Shown: piece by piece, positions 12,308 through 25,536 of the stretch
Numbering within the stretch: the stretch's first letter is position 1
How the letters are laid out: the number at the start of each line of letters is the position of its first letter
Notes under the pieces: generated by a model
The model's input: the letters and a program-made list of their open reading frames with translations, nothing else
Database searches by the model: none
Told to the model about the DNA's origin: nothing
Position numbers and translations under genes: made by a program
Origin: Paraspadella gotoi
Lineage: Eukaryota > Chaetognatha
Assembly: GCA_051294375.1 (NCBI GenBank)
Contig: CM119268.1
Location: forward strand, 7,336,861-7,400,860
DNA: 64,000 nucleotides
Direction: 5' to 3'

Positions 12308-14600
12308 AAGGGGGTACTTAATGTATGTTCCAGAAACGTTTCGCGCTAGTCAAGGGCATCTCATCGGGTCAGGGGTTTATTTTTTTCATTTTTTTTTGCT
12401 GGTAATTAGAGTTGTTAAAAGGATGAGTAAAAATAAAAGGGAAGTAAGGAAATAAAGAGTCAGTTGGAGGGAAAGGGAAAGGGAGAGCATCTGATTCGCT
12501 GGTTCAATGACTCCATCGTCGTCAAACTTATTGTTTTCTTTCAAATTTTGTTTGTTTTGAAATTATCAATTTTTTTCGTGAGTGATCGTTTTTTTGCTTA
12601 AAATCGACTTTTTTTCTCTCACATGTTCTTGTCGGGCCGGCTAGAAATTTACAATTTTTTTTTCACTTCCACGAATTGCATTTTTAAGAATTCTCGGAGC
12701 CAGGAGCTGATTGGCTGGGTTTTTTTTTTGTAGATGAGTTGTACGGGTTAGCCAGGATGAAACCGGGATCGTAGTCCGGACAAGTTATTACGCCGCGGTC
12801 CAAAAGGCGCAGTTTGAACTTGCGTATTAAGGGGACAGTTATCATAAGCTGGCACCATCTTTCTGTTCAACGAAACTGTCTTCTTTTAGCCCGCTGCTTT
12901 TTTAAGGAATCGGCCCGCCACTTTTTTATGGGGATTAACATGTGAGAGCCCTGCAGCATTATTATTATCACACGGGCGGGGAATCCCCGGCCACGTAATT
13001 TTTGATGGGCGAATTGATCATTGAAGCCCTATCGGGACCGAGGCCCACGAATCACAAAAATTGTTCATATTCATAGGCAGTCCTTTTTTTTGTTTTATAA
13101 AATATTTAACTGAAAACCATAAACAACATAATTAATAGATCCTAATTTAAAATAATAGGGATAATATACTTGGCTTGATGCTGAGAATATGAAGATTGAA
13201 TTTTAATTTGAATTTCTTTTTTTGAATGCTGATATCGCAGAAAAAAAAAATGATTTATTATGTAGTAGATCTTTTAAATAAATAATTTATTCATAAAGAT
13301 TATTAGCACAGTACTCCTCGAAGACTTCTGTCTCCTCTAAGGTACAAACTTAAAATGAAAAAAATTGTATCTATTAGGTTCACATAACTTGCTTCACAGA
13401 AGTCTCTTCCTCTTACTATTTTTAATCATATAAGTTTCTTCTTATAAATTTTCTATTGTCAGTTAAAAACCTGTTTTCTCTAAAATACAGTTCTTGGAAA
13501 GTTTTTACAAAAAACTTTTAGTTTACTAAAAAATTTTTTGTTTTACTTTGAATAAAATAATATTGTTGAAGAAATTATTAAATATAAAATAATCTAAAAA
13601 ATATCAAAATAAAATTCTATTCAGTTTAAAAAACTTTTATTGTTTCAGTTCATTTCTGTAGATAAATTATTTATATAAAATTTTATTTTTTATTTTTTAG
13701 TTGCAGCAACACTAGAAAAAATATAAACAAACCTAATAAATATACTAATTCCTAACTCAAACCCAGTCTTTAACAAGCAAGTTTGAGCAAACAATGTCAG
13801 ATCTGCCCACGATCATTAGTATAATTAATTAATTAATCAGTTAAAACATTAATGTAAATTAATAAATTAATTGTTTACACAAACTTGATTGATAGATTGA
13901 TTTTTTTTTCCTTTTCTTTTCTCTTTTTCTTTTATTTTTTCTTTTTTTTTATTTCCTTCTTCTTTTTTTTTTTCTTTTTTCTTCTATCTTTCTATTTTCT
14001 TCTTAATTTTTTAATTGTTTTTCATATCTTTCTTTCGTCTTTCTTCGAGAGAGGAAGAAAGAAAGAGAAACACACAGAGAAAAGAGAGAGAGAGAGAGAG
14101 AGAGACGAGACAGAGAGAGATAGATAAGTGCCCATTGTCTTGTCCCCGTCAAGATTGGGGCGGGGATTTGCCGGGAATGATATCCCGGCGAAGGCCGCCG
14201 CAGGGCGTAGTTTGCGGTGAACTTTATAGTTCTCTTCCCCGAAACTGGCGCGAAGTTTTAACAGTTTAATGCAAGGATATGGCCCGCGAAAATATCTCTA
14301 GCCGGAGCTGTATTCGAGATGTAGCCGGGATGTAGCCGGGATGTAGCCGGGATGAAGCCCGATGTAACGGATGCAATCGGAGCTGTTAGCCGTGATTGTA
14401 GCTTCTTCTTTTAAAGAAATCACTTCTCGCCGGTTCTTCCAAATTCTCAAGTGAGGTCATTAACTTTCGGAAAGTTCACGACTTTTTAATCGTTCTTAAC
14501 TATTTCTGGATTTTAAAGGATTTTTTAACGTTTAAGTCTTGAGACTCTAATTCTCTCTTTTAGTTTCTTTGTCTTTTTCATTTTCCTTCGTCGCTTCGGC
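12308..14600. repeat. Tandem 2.2-kb repeat, copy B
   Basis: Second copy of 10090-12230, with many small indels, mainly insertions in its first third. It ends near a 25-N gap (14680-14704). Confidence 0.85.
14310..14385. repeat. Minisatellite with 12-bp unit GGGATGTAGCCG, copy B
   Basis: Same array as 11936-12012, in the second copy of the 2.2-kb repeat. Confidence 0.85.
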
Positions 14601-14704
14601 CCCCCCCCCCGCAACGCCCCCTCCGTTTCGTTTATCACTGTCTCAAATCAATTTTTCGGATCCCTTATTCATTTCCACTNNNNNNNNNNNNNNNNNNNNN
14701 NNNN

Positions 14705-15146
14705 TTTTTCATTTTTTCTCATGTTGATTTATTTATCTTTCATTTTTTGTTTCTTTTTCTATTCCTTTATTTTCTTTCTTACATTCTTTCTTTCTTTCTT
14801 TTCTGTATAACTTTGGATGTCTTGGTGACTATGACTTTTAGAAATAATACAAGAGAGAGAGGAGAGAAAAAGAGAGAGAGTAGGAGAGAGTGAGAGAAAG
14901 AGAGTTTATTTCATAAAACTTGCATCTTTCTTCATTTAAGCCGCCCATGGAAAGAATAAAGTAAATGTTATGTCTCGAACGGGGAAGCCTGAGCTAAGTT
15001 AATAATTTAAAGAGATAGTCATATTTCTGTATTTACTAAATTAATGACTTGATAAATATATTATTAAATCGGCCAAGACTGAAAAAAAGAAAAAATACAA
15101 TGATGTTAATGGATATCATGAGATGATGATGATGATGATGATGATC

Positions 15147-15192
<46 letters not shown>

Positions 15193-15914
15193 CGACGACG
15201 ACGATGCTCATATCCACTCCGCCCGTGACCTCAAAGTTCGGATCGATCCTGACCCGCTAAAAAAAAAAGAAAAAAAAAAGAAAAAAGAAAAGCTCACTAT
15301 CGAACTCATTGAACCCGAAGGGAAAATTTTTTAAAAAAATTCGTAGAAAACCAGAAAAATCTTTTTGACCATCCCTTTAAAATGAAGGACGAAGTATTTC
15401 CCTGACTAAATTCACGGACTAAACTCACAATCACAGAAAGATCAAATTGATAACTGAGGAAATATTTCTTGAATTTATAACTCTCGGAAAATCTTATGAA
15501 AATCCAAGATATAAACAAATTGTAAACGCCAGGAATTTCAAAAAGAATGAATAGAAAAATATTATGGGAGCGGAAATTCGTTGGCTTTCATCGGTCTCTC
15601 TGTTGGACATGGGGCGTCGATGTGAAAATCACCGTAATTAACCGGTTAAAAGTTTCTTTTTTTTTTATATAAGTTTGTTGTTGTTTTGGTTGTCGTTGTC
15701 GATTTTCGCCTTCCGACTCAAACCAAAGAAGAAGAGACTTTTATGGAGGCAGAAACTCTCCTCCCTTTTTATGAATGTGTAAATAAGGATTCAATTTGTT
15801 TCAAATAAACATAATTTATGTGTATATAAAAACAGAATAAACTTTAAATTTATGTATTCAAATTAGAGGAGTCAAAAGACTAAATTGAATCTAAAATAGA
15901 TGTATAATATATAT

Positions 15915-15975
<61 letters not shown>

Positions 15976-17154
15976 TATGAATCGATAAGAGAGAGAAAAG
16001 GGATGGGAGGATAACCGCCGCCCGTTTGATTTGAAAGACCTTGACTCAAGGCGAAGCAGTTAAAAGATCTGAAGAAAATCTATCGATTAAAAAATATTGA
16101 GATGAATAAAAAAAATTTAAAAGGATTATTAGCATCGGCGATGCTTTGTGATATCTGTTTTTAATTTTGGTTCAAAACATCATATATCATATGTTTGTTT
16201 GTCTAAATGTGAATAATGTTTTAAATAAAAACTTGCAACAATTTGGGTATAAGTTCCCTGTAAACATTTTTGCCTCTCCGTTAGATGAAGAAAAAGGTTT
16301 CCGGTGAATTTTAAAGTGACTTTTAGTTAAACTGATCTTGAACTAGCTTAGGTCTCAAACTGACGCTTTAGACCTTCAGCATCGAAAAACAACTAATTCT
16401 AAATTGGGTCGAATTCAAAAAATGACTGACTGGGAAGAGAGGCGATGTGTTAAAAGTAGCTCTGTGTGGGGGGGAGGGGGCGGGATGGTAGAGCGATCGC
16501 CGAGCCCTAATTGCAATCACAACGGCCATCTCGTCAGCAAACATAACTATCAAAACTGATTGCAATCATTACATCACATACATGATTTAGACTGATATTA
16601 TCTCTGAATTTGTCCTTATATAATTAATGTATAAGTCATAGGTCATAGGTCCTCAAGCCGACCGTTTCTGTTAGCTCATTGCAAACACGATTACGATTTC
16701 GAATTTCCCAGAAACTGCGATAATTTCACTGCGATCATGAATTCGATTTCAACCGCGATCACTATTTTAATCTCTGTGGGGAAGAAAGCGAGCGGATTTA
16801 TCACTAAATCCGTTAAATCACTAAATCACTCGGATTCGATGTTAAGGGCCAAATTGGGGATTGTGAGATGAACGACCCCGTCCTCGACCAAAAATATGTT
16901 TTTTTTTGGTTTGTTTGTTTTTGAACAAGTTATCTTCTTGTAAGAGGGATGCAGGTCTTAATCCCTGTCGTGGGCAAGATAGCAGTTTTTTTTATTTAAG
17001 GTTGAACTAAGATGGATAATTTCTGACACGCATAACATTTAATAAAATTGCTTACATAAGTTCTCCATTAAAAGTTAAATCTCTTGCAATCATCTTTTTT
17101 CCTCGAAACATTTTATTTTCGATACGCGGTGAGGTTTCGACCTCTTGAAGTTAG
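14705..17154. other. AT-rich stretch without gene
   Basis: Contains a GAT tract (15122-15206, the end diverging to GAC) and a GA tract (15916-15976). A GC-rich patch at 16440-16520 has no splice-bounded frame. Confidence 0.6.
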
Positions 17155-17408
17155 AGGCTATTCAAATGGTTCTCCCAAAGACGGAATAAGTTCTTTTTTT
17201 TTTAAAAAAGTTTTGCATCTTGTTTTTTTAGTTTTCTCGAAAAGAGGATTGAGTCAACGAAACGAAAAAGACGACATTCCTATCTTCGCCAAGGCACTCA
17301 CACAAAGAATCGCAGTTTAAAAATAATAAGAAAAAAAGAAATAAAAGAAAAAAAAAGATATAAAAACAAGGCAGTGTAAAATTGGCGCGGGAAGAAGAGA
17401 GAGAGAGC

Positions 17409-17485
<77 letters not shown>

Positions 17486-18918
17486 AAGTGAGAGAGATGA
17501 GAGCTACAGGGCGTAGACTGGGAATATCCGATTTACTGAAATTTCAAGCCAAGTTTTTTTTCTAAAAGAATAATTTGACCCGGCGTTTTTGTCTCAGTAG
17601 TAGTGATAGTGAGGGTAGTGTAATATAGGGCAGTTCTAGTTGAGCATGTAGTCGAAGGGAGCTGGGGTCATACCAATGTAACGCGCCGTCCGGATTAATT
17701 TATGTATTTTATTTTTATTTTCTTTTCTTTTTTATCGTTAAGATTTGCCTGATTAGGTTTATATCATACATTTTTTTTAAAAAGTTAACAGAATCATCAC
17801 GCATTGAATATCGTCGAATTCGGTATTTAGTACATTGTTACAAATAATACTTTTACAATCAACCTATCTATCAATTTAACGCAACTAATACTGTGGTTTT
17901 CTGCTCAACCTTCTTTCGCTATTCTAACGTCCGTTGTAAGAATGCACGGGGCAAAGTCTAGGATTTCTGATAATTACAAGGGATCGACAAGGAACGGAAA
18001 TTGATGGTTATGGAATGAGAAAGAAGGCAAAGGAGGAAGGAGAAGGGATTGAGTGAAAGGCGTGATCGTGATTTCAGCAGATCTTCGATCTCTGTAACTC
18101 TGTCCGTACGGTTCGTTTCGCGGACTCAGACCGGAGGACAAAGGGAAAGGTTATGAATGTTGGTCGGCGGAGCGGAGGGAATTGAACAAGCGTCACGAAA
18201 AAACGAAGTCTCTATGTATCGCTTGGTTTTTTGTTAAATAACGTACAACGTATCTTCTTATGGAGATTTTTTTTTTTTCTTTTTCTCTTGTTTTGTTTTC
18301 ATTAACCAGCTTTTTCTATTTTGTTTCCAATTTTTGACAAAAAACTCGTATCGCCTTTGGAAACACGAATGCTTTCTCTCTCAGCCTGCAGACGATTGAG
18401 TCAGAAATTAGGTTAATTGAAAAAAAAATAATAATAATACAAAAAACTTTGAGCGAATGAAGTCAGATAAAAGATGGACGTGCTGTAATTCCTTCTTATT
18501 TTTGTGTTAATTTCATTTTGCAGATAAACTTTGGAACATTTTAAATATCTAGCTGTAAACATTTAAATATCTAGGCAGTAAACCAATAAATTGACAGAGG
18601 CAAAAAAAAACAATAAAAACGGAGGCGTAGTTTTTAAAATTACGAAACCGATTTTTTCGCTCTACATCATTAATCGTCGTTCGCAATCAAACGATATCAA
18701 CGTAACAACAACAATCATGCGACGCCCGTCAGCTTCACCAGCAGTCGAGATCGAAAAGAACGAAGAATATAAAATTCACCTGATAATCGTCTGCTTGCAT
18801 AATTTTCACTTCTTTCTATATGCGGGACGAAGCTTGGGAGAGACAATCATGCTAATCGAAACACGTGGAAGAGAAGAAGAGTGCGGGATAGGGGAGAAAG
18901 AAAGAAAGAAAGAAAGAA

Positions 18919-18957
<39 letters not shown>

Positions 18958-18963
18958 GAAGAT

Positions 18964-18998
<35 letters not shown>

Positions 18999-19136
18999 AA
19001 AGAAAGAATAGAAGATAAGAAGAAGAAAGAAAGAAAAGAGAAAAGAGAAAAAAGAAAGAAATAAACCGCTAAACCTCAATAACGTAACAACAGCGATGAA
19101 AGACAAGCCGACGCAGGAACCGGACGGAAATTTAAA
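17155..19136. repeat. Tandem 1.9-kb near-copy, unit 1
   Basis: Shares the order of all landmarks with 19162-20940: GTTTTGCATCTT, a GA tract, GGGCGTAGAC, the TCGGTATTTAG block, the CTATGTATCGCTTGG block, AAATATCTAGCTGTAAACAT, and a GAAA tract. A 25-N gap (19137-19161) separates the units. No gene found. Confidence 0.88.
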
Positions 19137-19161
19137 NNNNNNNNNNNNNNNNNNNNNNNNN

Positions 19162-19391
19162 AAAATGTTTCTCCCAAGACCGATAAGGTTCTTTTTTTTT
19201 TAAACAATGTTTTGCATCTTTTTTTTTTATTTCTCGAAAAGAGGATTGAGTCAACAACGAAAAGACGACATTCCTTCTCGAAAAAAGGATAAACAAAAGA
19301 TCGAGTTTAAAAAATAAGAAAAAAAGAATAAAGGAAAAAAAAGATATAAAAACAAGCAGTGTAATATATTGGCCGGGAGAGAGGAGAGAGA

Positions 19392-19476
<85 letters not shown>

Positions 19477-20799
19477 GAGAGATGAGAGACTACAGGGCGT
19501 AGACGTGGGAATATCCGATTTACTGAAATTCAAGCCAAGTTTATTTTTCTATAAAGACAATTTGCCGGCGTTTTTGTCTCAGTAGTAGTGATAGTAAGGG
19601 TAGTGTATATAGGGCAGTTCTATTGAGCATTAGTCGAAAGGAGCTGGGGTCATACAATGTAACCGCCGTCGAGATTAAATTAGTATTTTATTTATTTCTT
19701 TTCTTTTTATCGTAAGAATTTGCCAGATTATGTTTATCTCATAATTTATTTTTAAAAGTTAACCGAATCAACGCATTGAATATCGCGAATTCGGTATTTA
19801 GGTACATTGTTACAATAATACTTTACAATCAACCATCTATCAATTTAACGAACTAATACTTGGTTTTCTCAATCACCTTCTTTCGCTATTCTATCCGTTT
19901 AAGAATGCAGCGGGGCAAGTCTAGGATTTCTGAATAATTAAGGGATCGAAGGAACGGAATTGTGGTTTGGAAATGAGAAAGAAGGCAAAGGAGGAGAAGA
20001 AAGGGATGAGTGAAAAGGCGTGGATCGATTTCACGATCTCGATCTCTGATACTCTGTCCGTCGGTCGGTCCGGACAGACCGGACGGACAAAGGGAAGGTT
20101 ATATGTTGGTCGGACGGAGGGATTGACAAGCGTACGAACAAACGAAGTCTCTATGTATCGCTTGGTTTTTTGTTTAAATACGTACAACGTATCTTCTATG
20201 AGATTTTTTTTTTTCGTTTTCTTGTTTTGTTTTCATTAACCAGCTTTTTCTATTTTGTTTTCATTTTTGACAAAAACTCGTATCGCCTTTGGAAACACGA
20301 ATCTTCTCTTCTCGCCTCAGACGATGAGTCAGAAATTAGGTTAATTGAAAAAAAAATAATAATAACAAAAAAACTTTGAGCGAATGAGTCAGAAAAAAGA
20401 TGGACGGCTGGAATTCCTTCTTTATTTTGTGTTAATTCAATTTTGCAGATAAACTTTGAACATTTAAATATCTAGCTGTAAACATTTAAATATCTAGCAG
20501 TAAACAATAAATGACGAGGCCAAAAAAAACAAAAAAACGGAGGTAGTTTTTAAAATTACGAAAACCGATTTTTCGTTACGATCATTATCGTCGTTCCAAT
20601 AAACAATATCAACAGTAAACAACAACATCATCGACGCCGTCAGCTTCACCAGCAGTCGAGATCGAAAGACGAAGAATATAAAATATCACCTGATATCGTC
20701 TGCTCATAATTTTCACTTCTTTCTGATATCGGGACGAAGCTGGGAGAGACAATCATCTAAATCAGAAACACGTGGAAGAGAGAAGAGTCGGGATGGGAG

Positions 20800-20898
<99 letters not shown>

Positions 20899-20940
20899 GA
20901 AAAAGAAAAAAAGAAAGAGAAAAAGAAAAAAAGAAAGAAA
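19162..20940. repeat. Tandem 1.9-kb near-copy, unit 2
   Basis: Second copy of 17155-19136 with dispersed indels and different GA and GAAA lengths. The GAAA tract here is longer and purer (20798-20900). Confidence 0.88.
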
Positions 20941-21017
20941 TAAACCCTAACCTCAATAACGTACAACCGATGAAAGACAAGCCGACCAGGACCACGAAAT
21001 TAAAATCTAATCAACTG

Positions 21018-21114
<97 letters not shown>

Positions 21115-21358
21115 ATTGAAGATAATGACTTTAATGAACCTAGCGAACATAAAAAAAATTGTCTAATTGAAAAATTAAATTCATATTACATATTATAAGC
21201 TGATTGCTAAAGAGACAACATAATTTCACAACATCATGGCCTTATCTACATCATCGACCTAACCGACCCCAGCACCATCAACCGACCCCATCACTATCTA
21301 TATCACCATCATCAAAACATCGACCCCGCGTGTCGACCAGCCGGCGAAAAAAAAAATC
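20941..21358. repeat. Duplicated segment, copy 1
   Basis: From AACCTCAATAACGTACAACC through a GA tract (21021-21112) to CGACCAGCCGGCGAAA. Repeated at 23683-24133. Its first 60 bases also occur at 19072-19136. The following N gap (21360-21557) hides a part that is present in the second copy as a CT tract. Confidence 0.85.
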
Positions 21359-21701
21359 GNNNNNNNNNNNNNNNNNNNNNNNNNNNNNNNNNNNNNNNNN
21401 NNNNNNNNNNNNNNNNNNNNNNNNNNNNNNNNNNNNNNNNNNNNNNNNNNNNNNNNNNNNNNNNNNNNNNNNNNNNNNNNNNNNNNNNNNNNNNNNNNNN
21501 NNNNNNNNNNNNNNNNNNNNNNNNNNNNNNNNNNNNNNNNNNNNNNNNNNNNNNNNNTCTCTTTCATCGACTGCGATCATGTGATAGTCCTCATCGCGAC
21601 CAGAGGCCTACCCAGCAACAACGAAACCAACGTTACGCATAAACATTTAACTGATNNNNNNNNNNACGAAAACGACGTCGAAGGATTTGCGGAATCGGTT
21701 T

Positions 21702-21800
21702 TTAGTATGCGGCGGCTGCGGCGGCTGCGGCGGCTACGGCGGCTGCGGCGGCTGTGGCGGCTGTGGCGGCGGCGGCGGCGGGTGCGGCGGTGGCGGAAAC
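21702..21800. repeat. GGCGGCTGC 9-bp repeat, GC-rich
   Basis: Imperfect tandem of a 9-base unit passing into GGC triplets. One plus-strand frame reads CGGCGGYGGCGG and so on (Cys/Gly-rich), another Arg/Leu-rich. It has no counterpart in the second copy of the surrounding duplication, and a 10-N gap lies just upstream. Coding use is not supported. Confidence 0.75.
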
Positions 21801-22009
21801 TTCCAAAGACCTTTGGATAAGTTTATATTGGTTTATATCTACGAAAAAAATCAAACAATCAATCGATCAATAAATCTTATCATTCAATGCAATCAAATAA
21901 TCAACCAATCATATCAATCAATCCTTGATTTGTGCTTCTCTCGAAGAATTAGACAAGCGCTCTTGTCATCGAGATGAAATTTGTCAATCAAAATCTCGAG
22001 AAGCTATCA

Positions 22010-22042
22010 ACGTTGACGACGACGACGACGACGATGATGATA

Positions 22043-22080
<38 letters not shown>

Positions 22081-22520
22081 CGAATGATGAAGATGAAGTT
22101 GATGATGAAGATGATGATGATCGATGATGATGATGATGATGGATGAGTTGATGATGAAGATGAATGAATGATGATGAATGATGATGATGATGATGATGAT
22201 GATGATGCATGATGATGATCGATGATAATGATGATGAAGATGATGATGTGAAGATGATGATGAAGATGATGATGATGATAAGATGATAGATGATGACGAT
22301 GAATGATGATGATGAATGTTGATGATGAAGATGATGATGATGATGATGAGATGAATGAAGATGATGAGATGATGATGATGATGATGATGATGATGATCGA
22401 TGATGAAATGATGATGATGATGAAGATGATGATGAAGATGATGAATGATGATGATTGATGAATGATGTTGATGATGATGATGATGAAGTTGATGATGATG
22501 ATGATGATGATGATGAATGA
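22010..22520. repeat. (GAT)n array, about 500 bp, interrupted
   Basis: Dense GAT/GAC triplets with AAGATG and GAATGATG interruptions. Its His-, Asp- and Ile-rich frames are repeat translations. A related array is at 24398-24625. Confidence 0.95.
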
Positions 22521-23154
22521 TTACACGTAAGAACAACAAGAATCGGAATGAACTACGAAGAGCAGGAATGAGAATTGTACATTTGTCGCTCTGAAAACGA
22601 ATTGGCATCGATGAAAGGATTTTATTGAAAACTTGACAATTTCTATATTATGTTTATACGAAGTCTGTATTACGACGAACTTCGTATTTTATAATATATA
22701 AAATTCGAACAGTTATAATATACAACAATTTATCATTGCCCGACTTAAAATACTCGACCAGGTATAAAGAGAATCGAGCGAAAAAAAAAGTGGAAGCGTC
22801 TATGCGAAAAGAAAAGAGACTCATTATCAAAATTTCAGGAGTTGTCGTCTTCATCGTCGTCGTCGTCTCTCGTCGTCGTCGTCGTCCGTCGTCGTCTGCC
22901 TCCTGCGTCACCCGCGCAACTCTGTCAACGTTGGCGAATGAAAAAAAAAAAAAAAAAAAAGAGGGAAAATATTTGCCAAAAAAAAAAATAACAAACAAAA
23001 ATAACTCAAGATTCGATGATTCCAAAGTTTCGTTTCCCCTCATATAAAAATGGTCATGTTTTCCAGAAGCTCTTTATTTCAGCTTAAATTCAGAATTACC
23101 ATTAGTTATATTAGTTTTTAGGTTTAAGAATTTAGATTGGGAATTTGGTTGTGG

Positions 23155-23290
23155 ATTATGTTTAGATTATGATTGGGTTATGGTTATGGTTAGGGATTAG
23201 GGCTCAAGGTCGGGAGATGAGGAATAGGTCCCTATAGGATTAGGGTTAAAGGCATTTGTTAGATTTAATGAAATAGGGTTAAAGTTAGAA
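23155..23290 (+). repeat. Degenerate TTAGGG-like stretch
   Basis: Contains GGTTATGGTTATGGTTAGGG, then ATTAGGG, GGATTAGGGTTAAAGG and ATAGGGTTAAAGTTAG. The spacing is irregular, so this is at best a decayed interstitial telomere-type repeat. Confidence 0.35.
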
Positions 23291-23617
23291 TAAAGCATTT
23301 GGTGGAGACTAAGTGTCTTTTAAGGATCAAATCAAGTTCAGTGCACTTTCGGAAAATAGTGCCTAAAAAATTAGTCCTCGGACTCTCAGAAACTAATACT
23401 TATTTCAAAATTACAATTTTCCGATTGTCAACTTTGATTTCTGGAATTTTGAGGAAATAGACCGGAAGAAACTTGAATGTTTGCTTGTTTTCAAATGTAC
23501 GTAGGTATACAAAGCAAAAATTTGTAAGTTTGAAGTTGTGTGTCATGGCTCGTTATTAAATAGCCGGTCNNNNNNNNNNNNNNNNNNNNNNNNNGATAAG
23601 AACAGAAACGAAGAAGA

Positions 23618-23658
<41 letters not shown>

Positions 23659-23682
23659 AGAAAAAAGAAAAAAGAAAGATAA

Positions 23683-23831
23683 ACCTAACCTCAAAAACGT
23701 ACAACCGATAGAAAGACCCGACCAGGGACAACGAAATTAAAAATCTAATCAACTGGAGGAGAGAGAGGAGAAGAGAGAGAGAGAGAGAGAGAGGAGAGAG
23801 GAGAGAGAGAGAGGAGAGGAGAGAGAAGAGC

Positions 23832-23894
<63 letters not shown>

Positions 23895-24133
23895 ATTTGA
23901 GATATGCTTTAATGAACCTACGCAACTAAAAAATTGTCTAATTGAAAAATTAAATTCATATTACATTATTATAAGCTGATTGCTAAAGAGACACACTATT
24001 TCACAACATCATGGCCTTATCACTACATCCATGCCTCCGACCCCAGCACCATCAACCGACCCCATCACTATCTCTATATCACCATCATCAAAACATCGAC
24101 CCCGCGTGTCGACCAGCCGGCGAAACAAAAAAA
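23683..24133. repeat. Duplicated segment, copy 2
   Basis: Second copy of 20941-21358, with the GA tract interrupted. It continues into 24279-24372, which matches 21558-21655. Confidence 0.85.
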
Positions 24134-24397
24134 TCGCAGAAACGAATTTAAAACTTGGGACATCTTACGTCTGGTCTGTCTCTCTCTCTCTCTCTCTCTC
24201 TCTTACCTCTCTCTCTCTTCGTCTCTCTCTCTCTCCTCTCTCTCCTCTCTCTCTCTCTTCTCTCTCTCTCTCCTCTTCTTCATCGACTGCGATCATGTTA
24301 TAGTCCTCATCGCGACCAGAGGCCTACCTCACCAAAACGAAACACGTTACGCCATAAACATTTAAACTGATCGAGGTTAATGTTTTTGTTCGGAAGA

Positions 24398-24584
24398 AGA
24401 TGACGATGATGATGATATGATGATGATGATGATGATGAATATGATGATGATGATGATGACGATAATGATGTTGAGTATGTTGATAGAAGAAAGACGAACA
24501 CCCGTGAGATTTAATGATAATGATGATCTGATGACGATGATTATACTTCTGCTGACGACGACGACGACACGACGACGACGATGA

Positions 24585-24617
<33 letters not shown>

Positions 24618-24625
24618 CTGATGAT
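24398..24625. repeat. (GAT)n array, interrupted
   Basis: GAT and GAC triplets after the second duplicated segment. It corresponds in position to the array at 22010-22520. Confidence 0.92.
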
Positions 24626-24639
24626 GATCTAGGAGGGGC

Positions 24640-25440
24640 AAAGTTGCTATGACTTTTCAGTAGAAGATTTGATTGAGAAGAAATTAAAAATTTGAAATAG
24701 AAGCGAGAAAAAGAGGCGTGGCCCACTCCGGCCCCCGGGCCTCAGGCCGCCCCCACTTCCCCGTTGGTTAGCCCAAGTGGTTTAAACGGTTAACACTGAC
24801 CAGATCCAGAAAATTTATGGTCAAAACGAACTGACCAAAAAGGTTGGGCACGGTTGTGAATGCTGTGGTCATTTTGGCAACGTGGTTGTATCTAGTGGAG
24901 GTGTGGTTCTTGTCTTTTAAGTCGTTGTGGTTGTCGTCGTCGTCGTCGTCCCTTCGTTCTTCGAGAAAGAGAAAGAAAAAAAATTAACGAGAAATCATCA
25001 AGAACTAGAGAAAGGAAAATATCATTTCGCCCGAGTTTATTTTTCATTGTGTTGAAAAGAATTGTATTCTTTAAATTTATTCTTTCGACTTTTATCGTTT
25101 AACTTTATGATTTAAACTTTCGACGAGATAACGAAATCGGGACATTCCTCAAATCATCGCCAAATAAACACAGAAGCATCACTTTATGTTTTGTTTTTTT
25201 CATTCATTTGTTAATGTTTGAGAATCTCAAAACGTTTTGTTTGCAAATGAAATTTTGTTTGTTTGCATTCACGCTTTATATGGCATCTTTTCATCTTTTC
25301 ATTACAAACCGAGAAAAAAATATAAAAACTTGAAATATTTTCAACCATGATCTTTTGTTGAAAATTTCCGACCCTGCCGCTAGGTTACATTAGAATTCGA
25401 GTTAGGATCAGAAAAATCCAACAAAAGAACATCGCAAAGT
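24640..25440. other. Stretch without gene
   Basis: A short GC-rich patch at 24715-24790 and GTC triplets near 24935. No exon supported. Confidence 0.5.
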
Positions 25441-25452
25441 TACTTTACTCAC

Positions 25453-25536
25453 TTGAATTCCATGGAGTCGAAGGAGCGACCGGAAATGGAAATCGCCGAG
25501 TCTGAGTCGGGAGACGTGGCCGGAAAAGATGGGGGT
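25453..25536 (-). CDS. Candidate extra 3' exon of the PHYHD1-like gene (27 codons)
   Basis: A long pyrimidine tract ends in CCGGCAG. It is followed by an 84-base open segment and a strong GTGAGT donor. In the frame that continues exon 9 (two bases carried over if exon 9 is cut at AAGGG|GTAAAA) it reads PPSFPATSPDSDSAISISGR and then SFDSMEF, similar in composition to the exon 9 tail. No following exon was found. The opposite strand also has a 75-codon open frame starting MNSMESKERPEM, which is a competing reading. Confidence 0.35.

Noticed and set aside
15122-15206. CRISPR-like array
   Set aside because: Simple GAT triplets without spacers. No repeat-spacer pattern was seen anywhere in the window.
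22007-22608. Long His-, Ser- and Ile-rich open frames on the minus strand
   Set aside because: They are translations of the GAT/ATC triplet array, open in all frames for that reason.
24765-24835. tRNA-like A-box (TAGCCCAAGTGG)
   Set aside because: No GGTTCGANTCC-type B-box follows, and no acceptor stem or cloverleaf can be formed.
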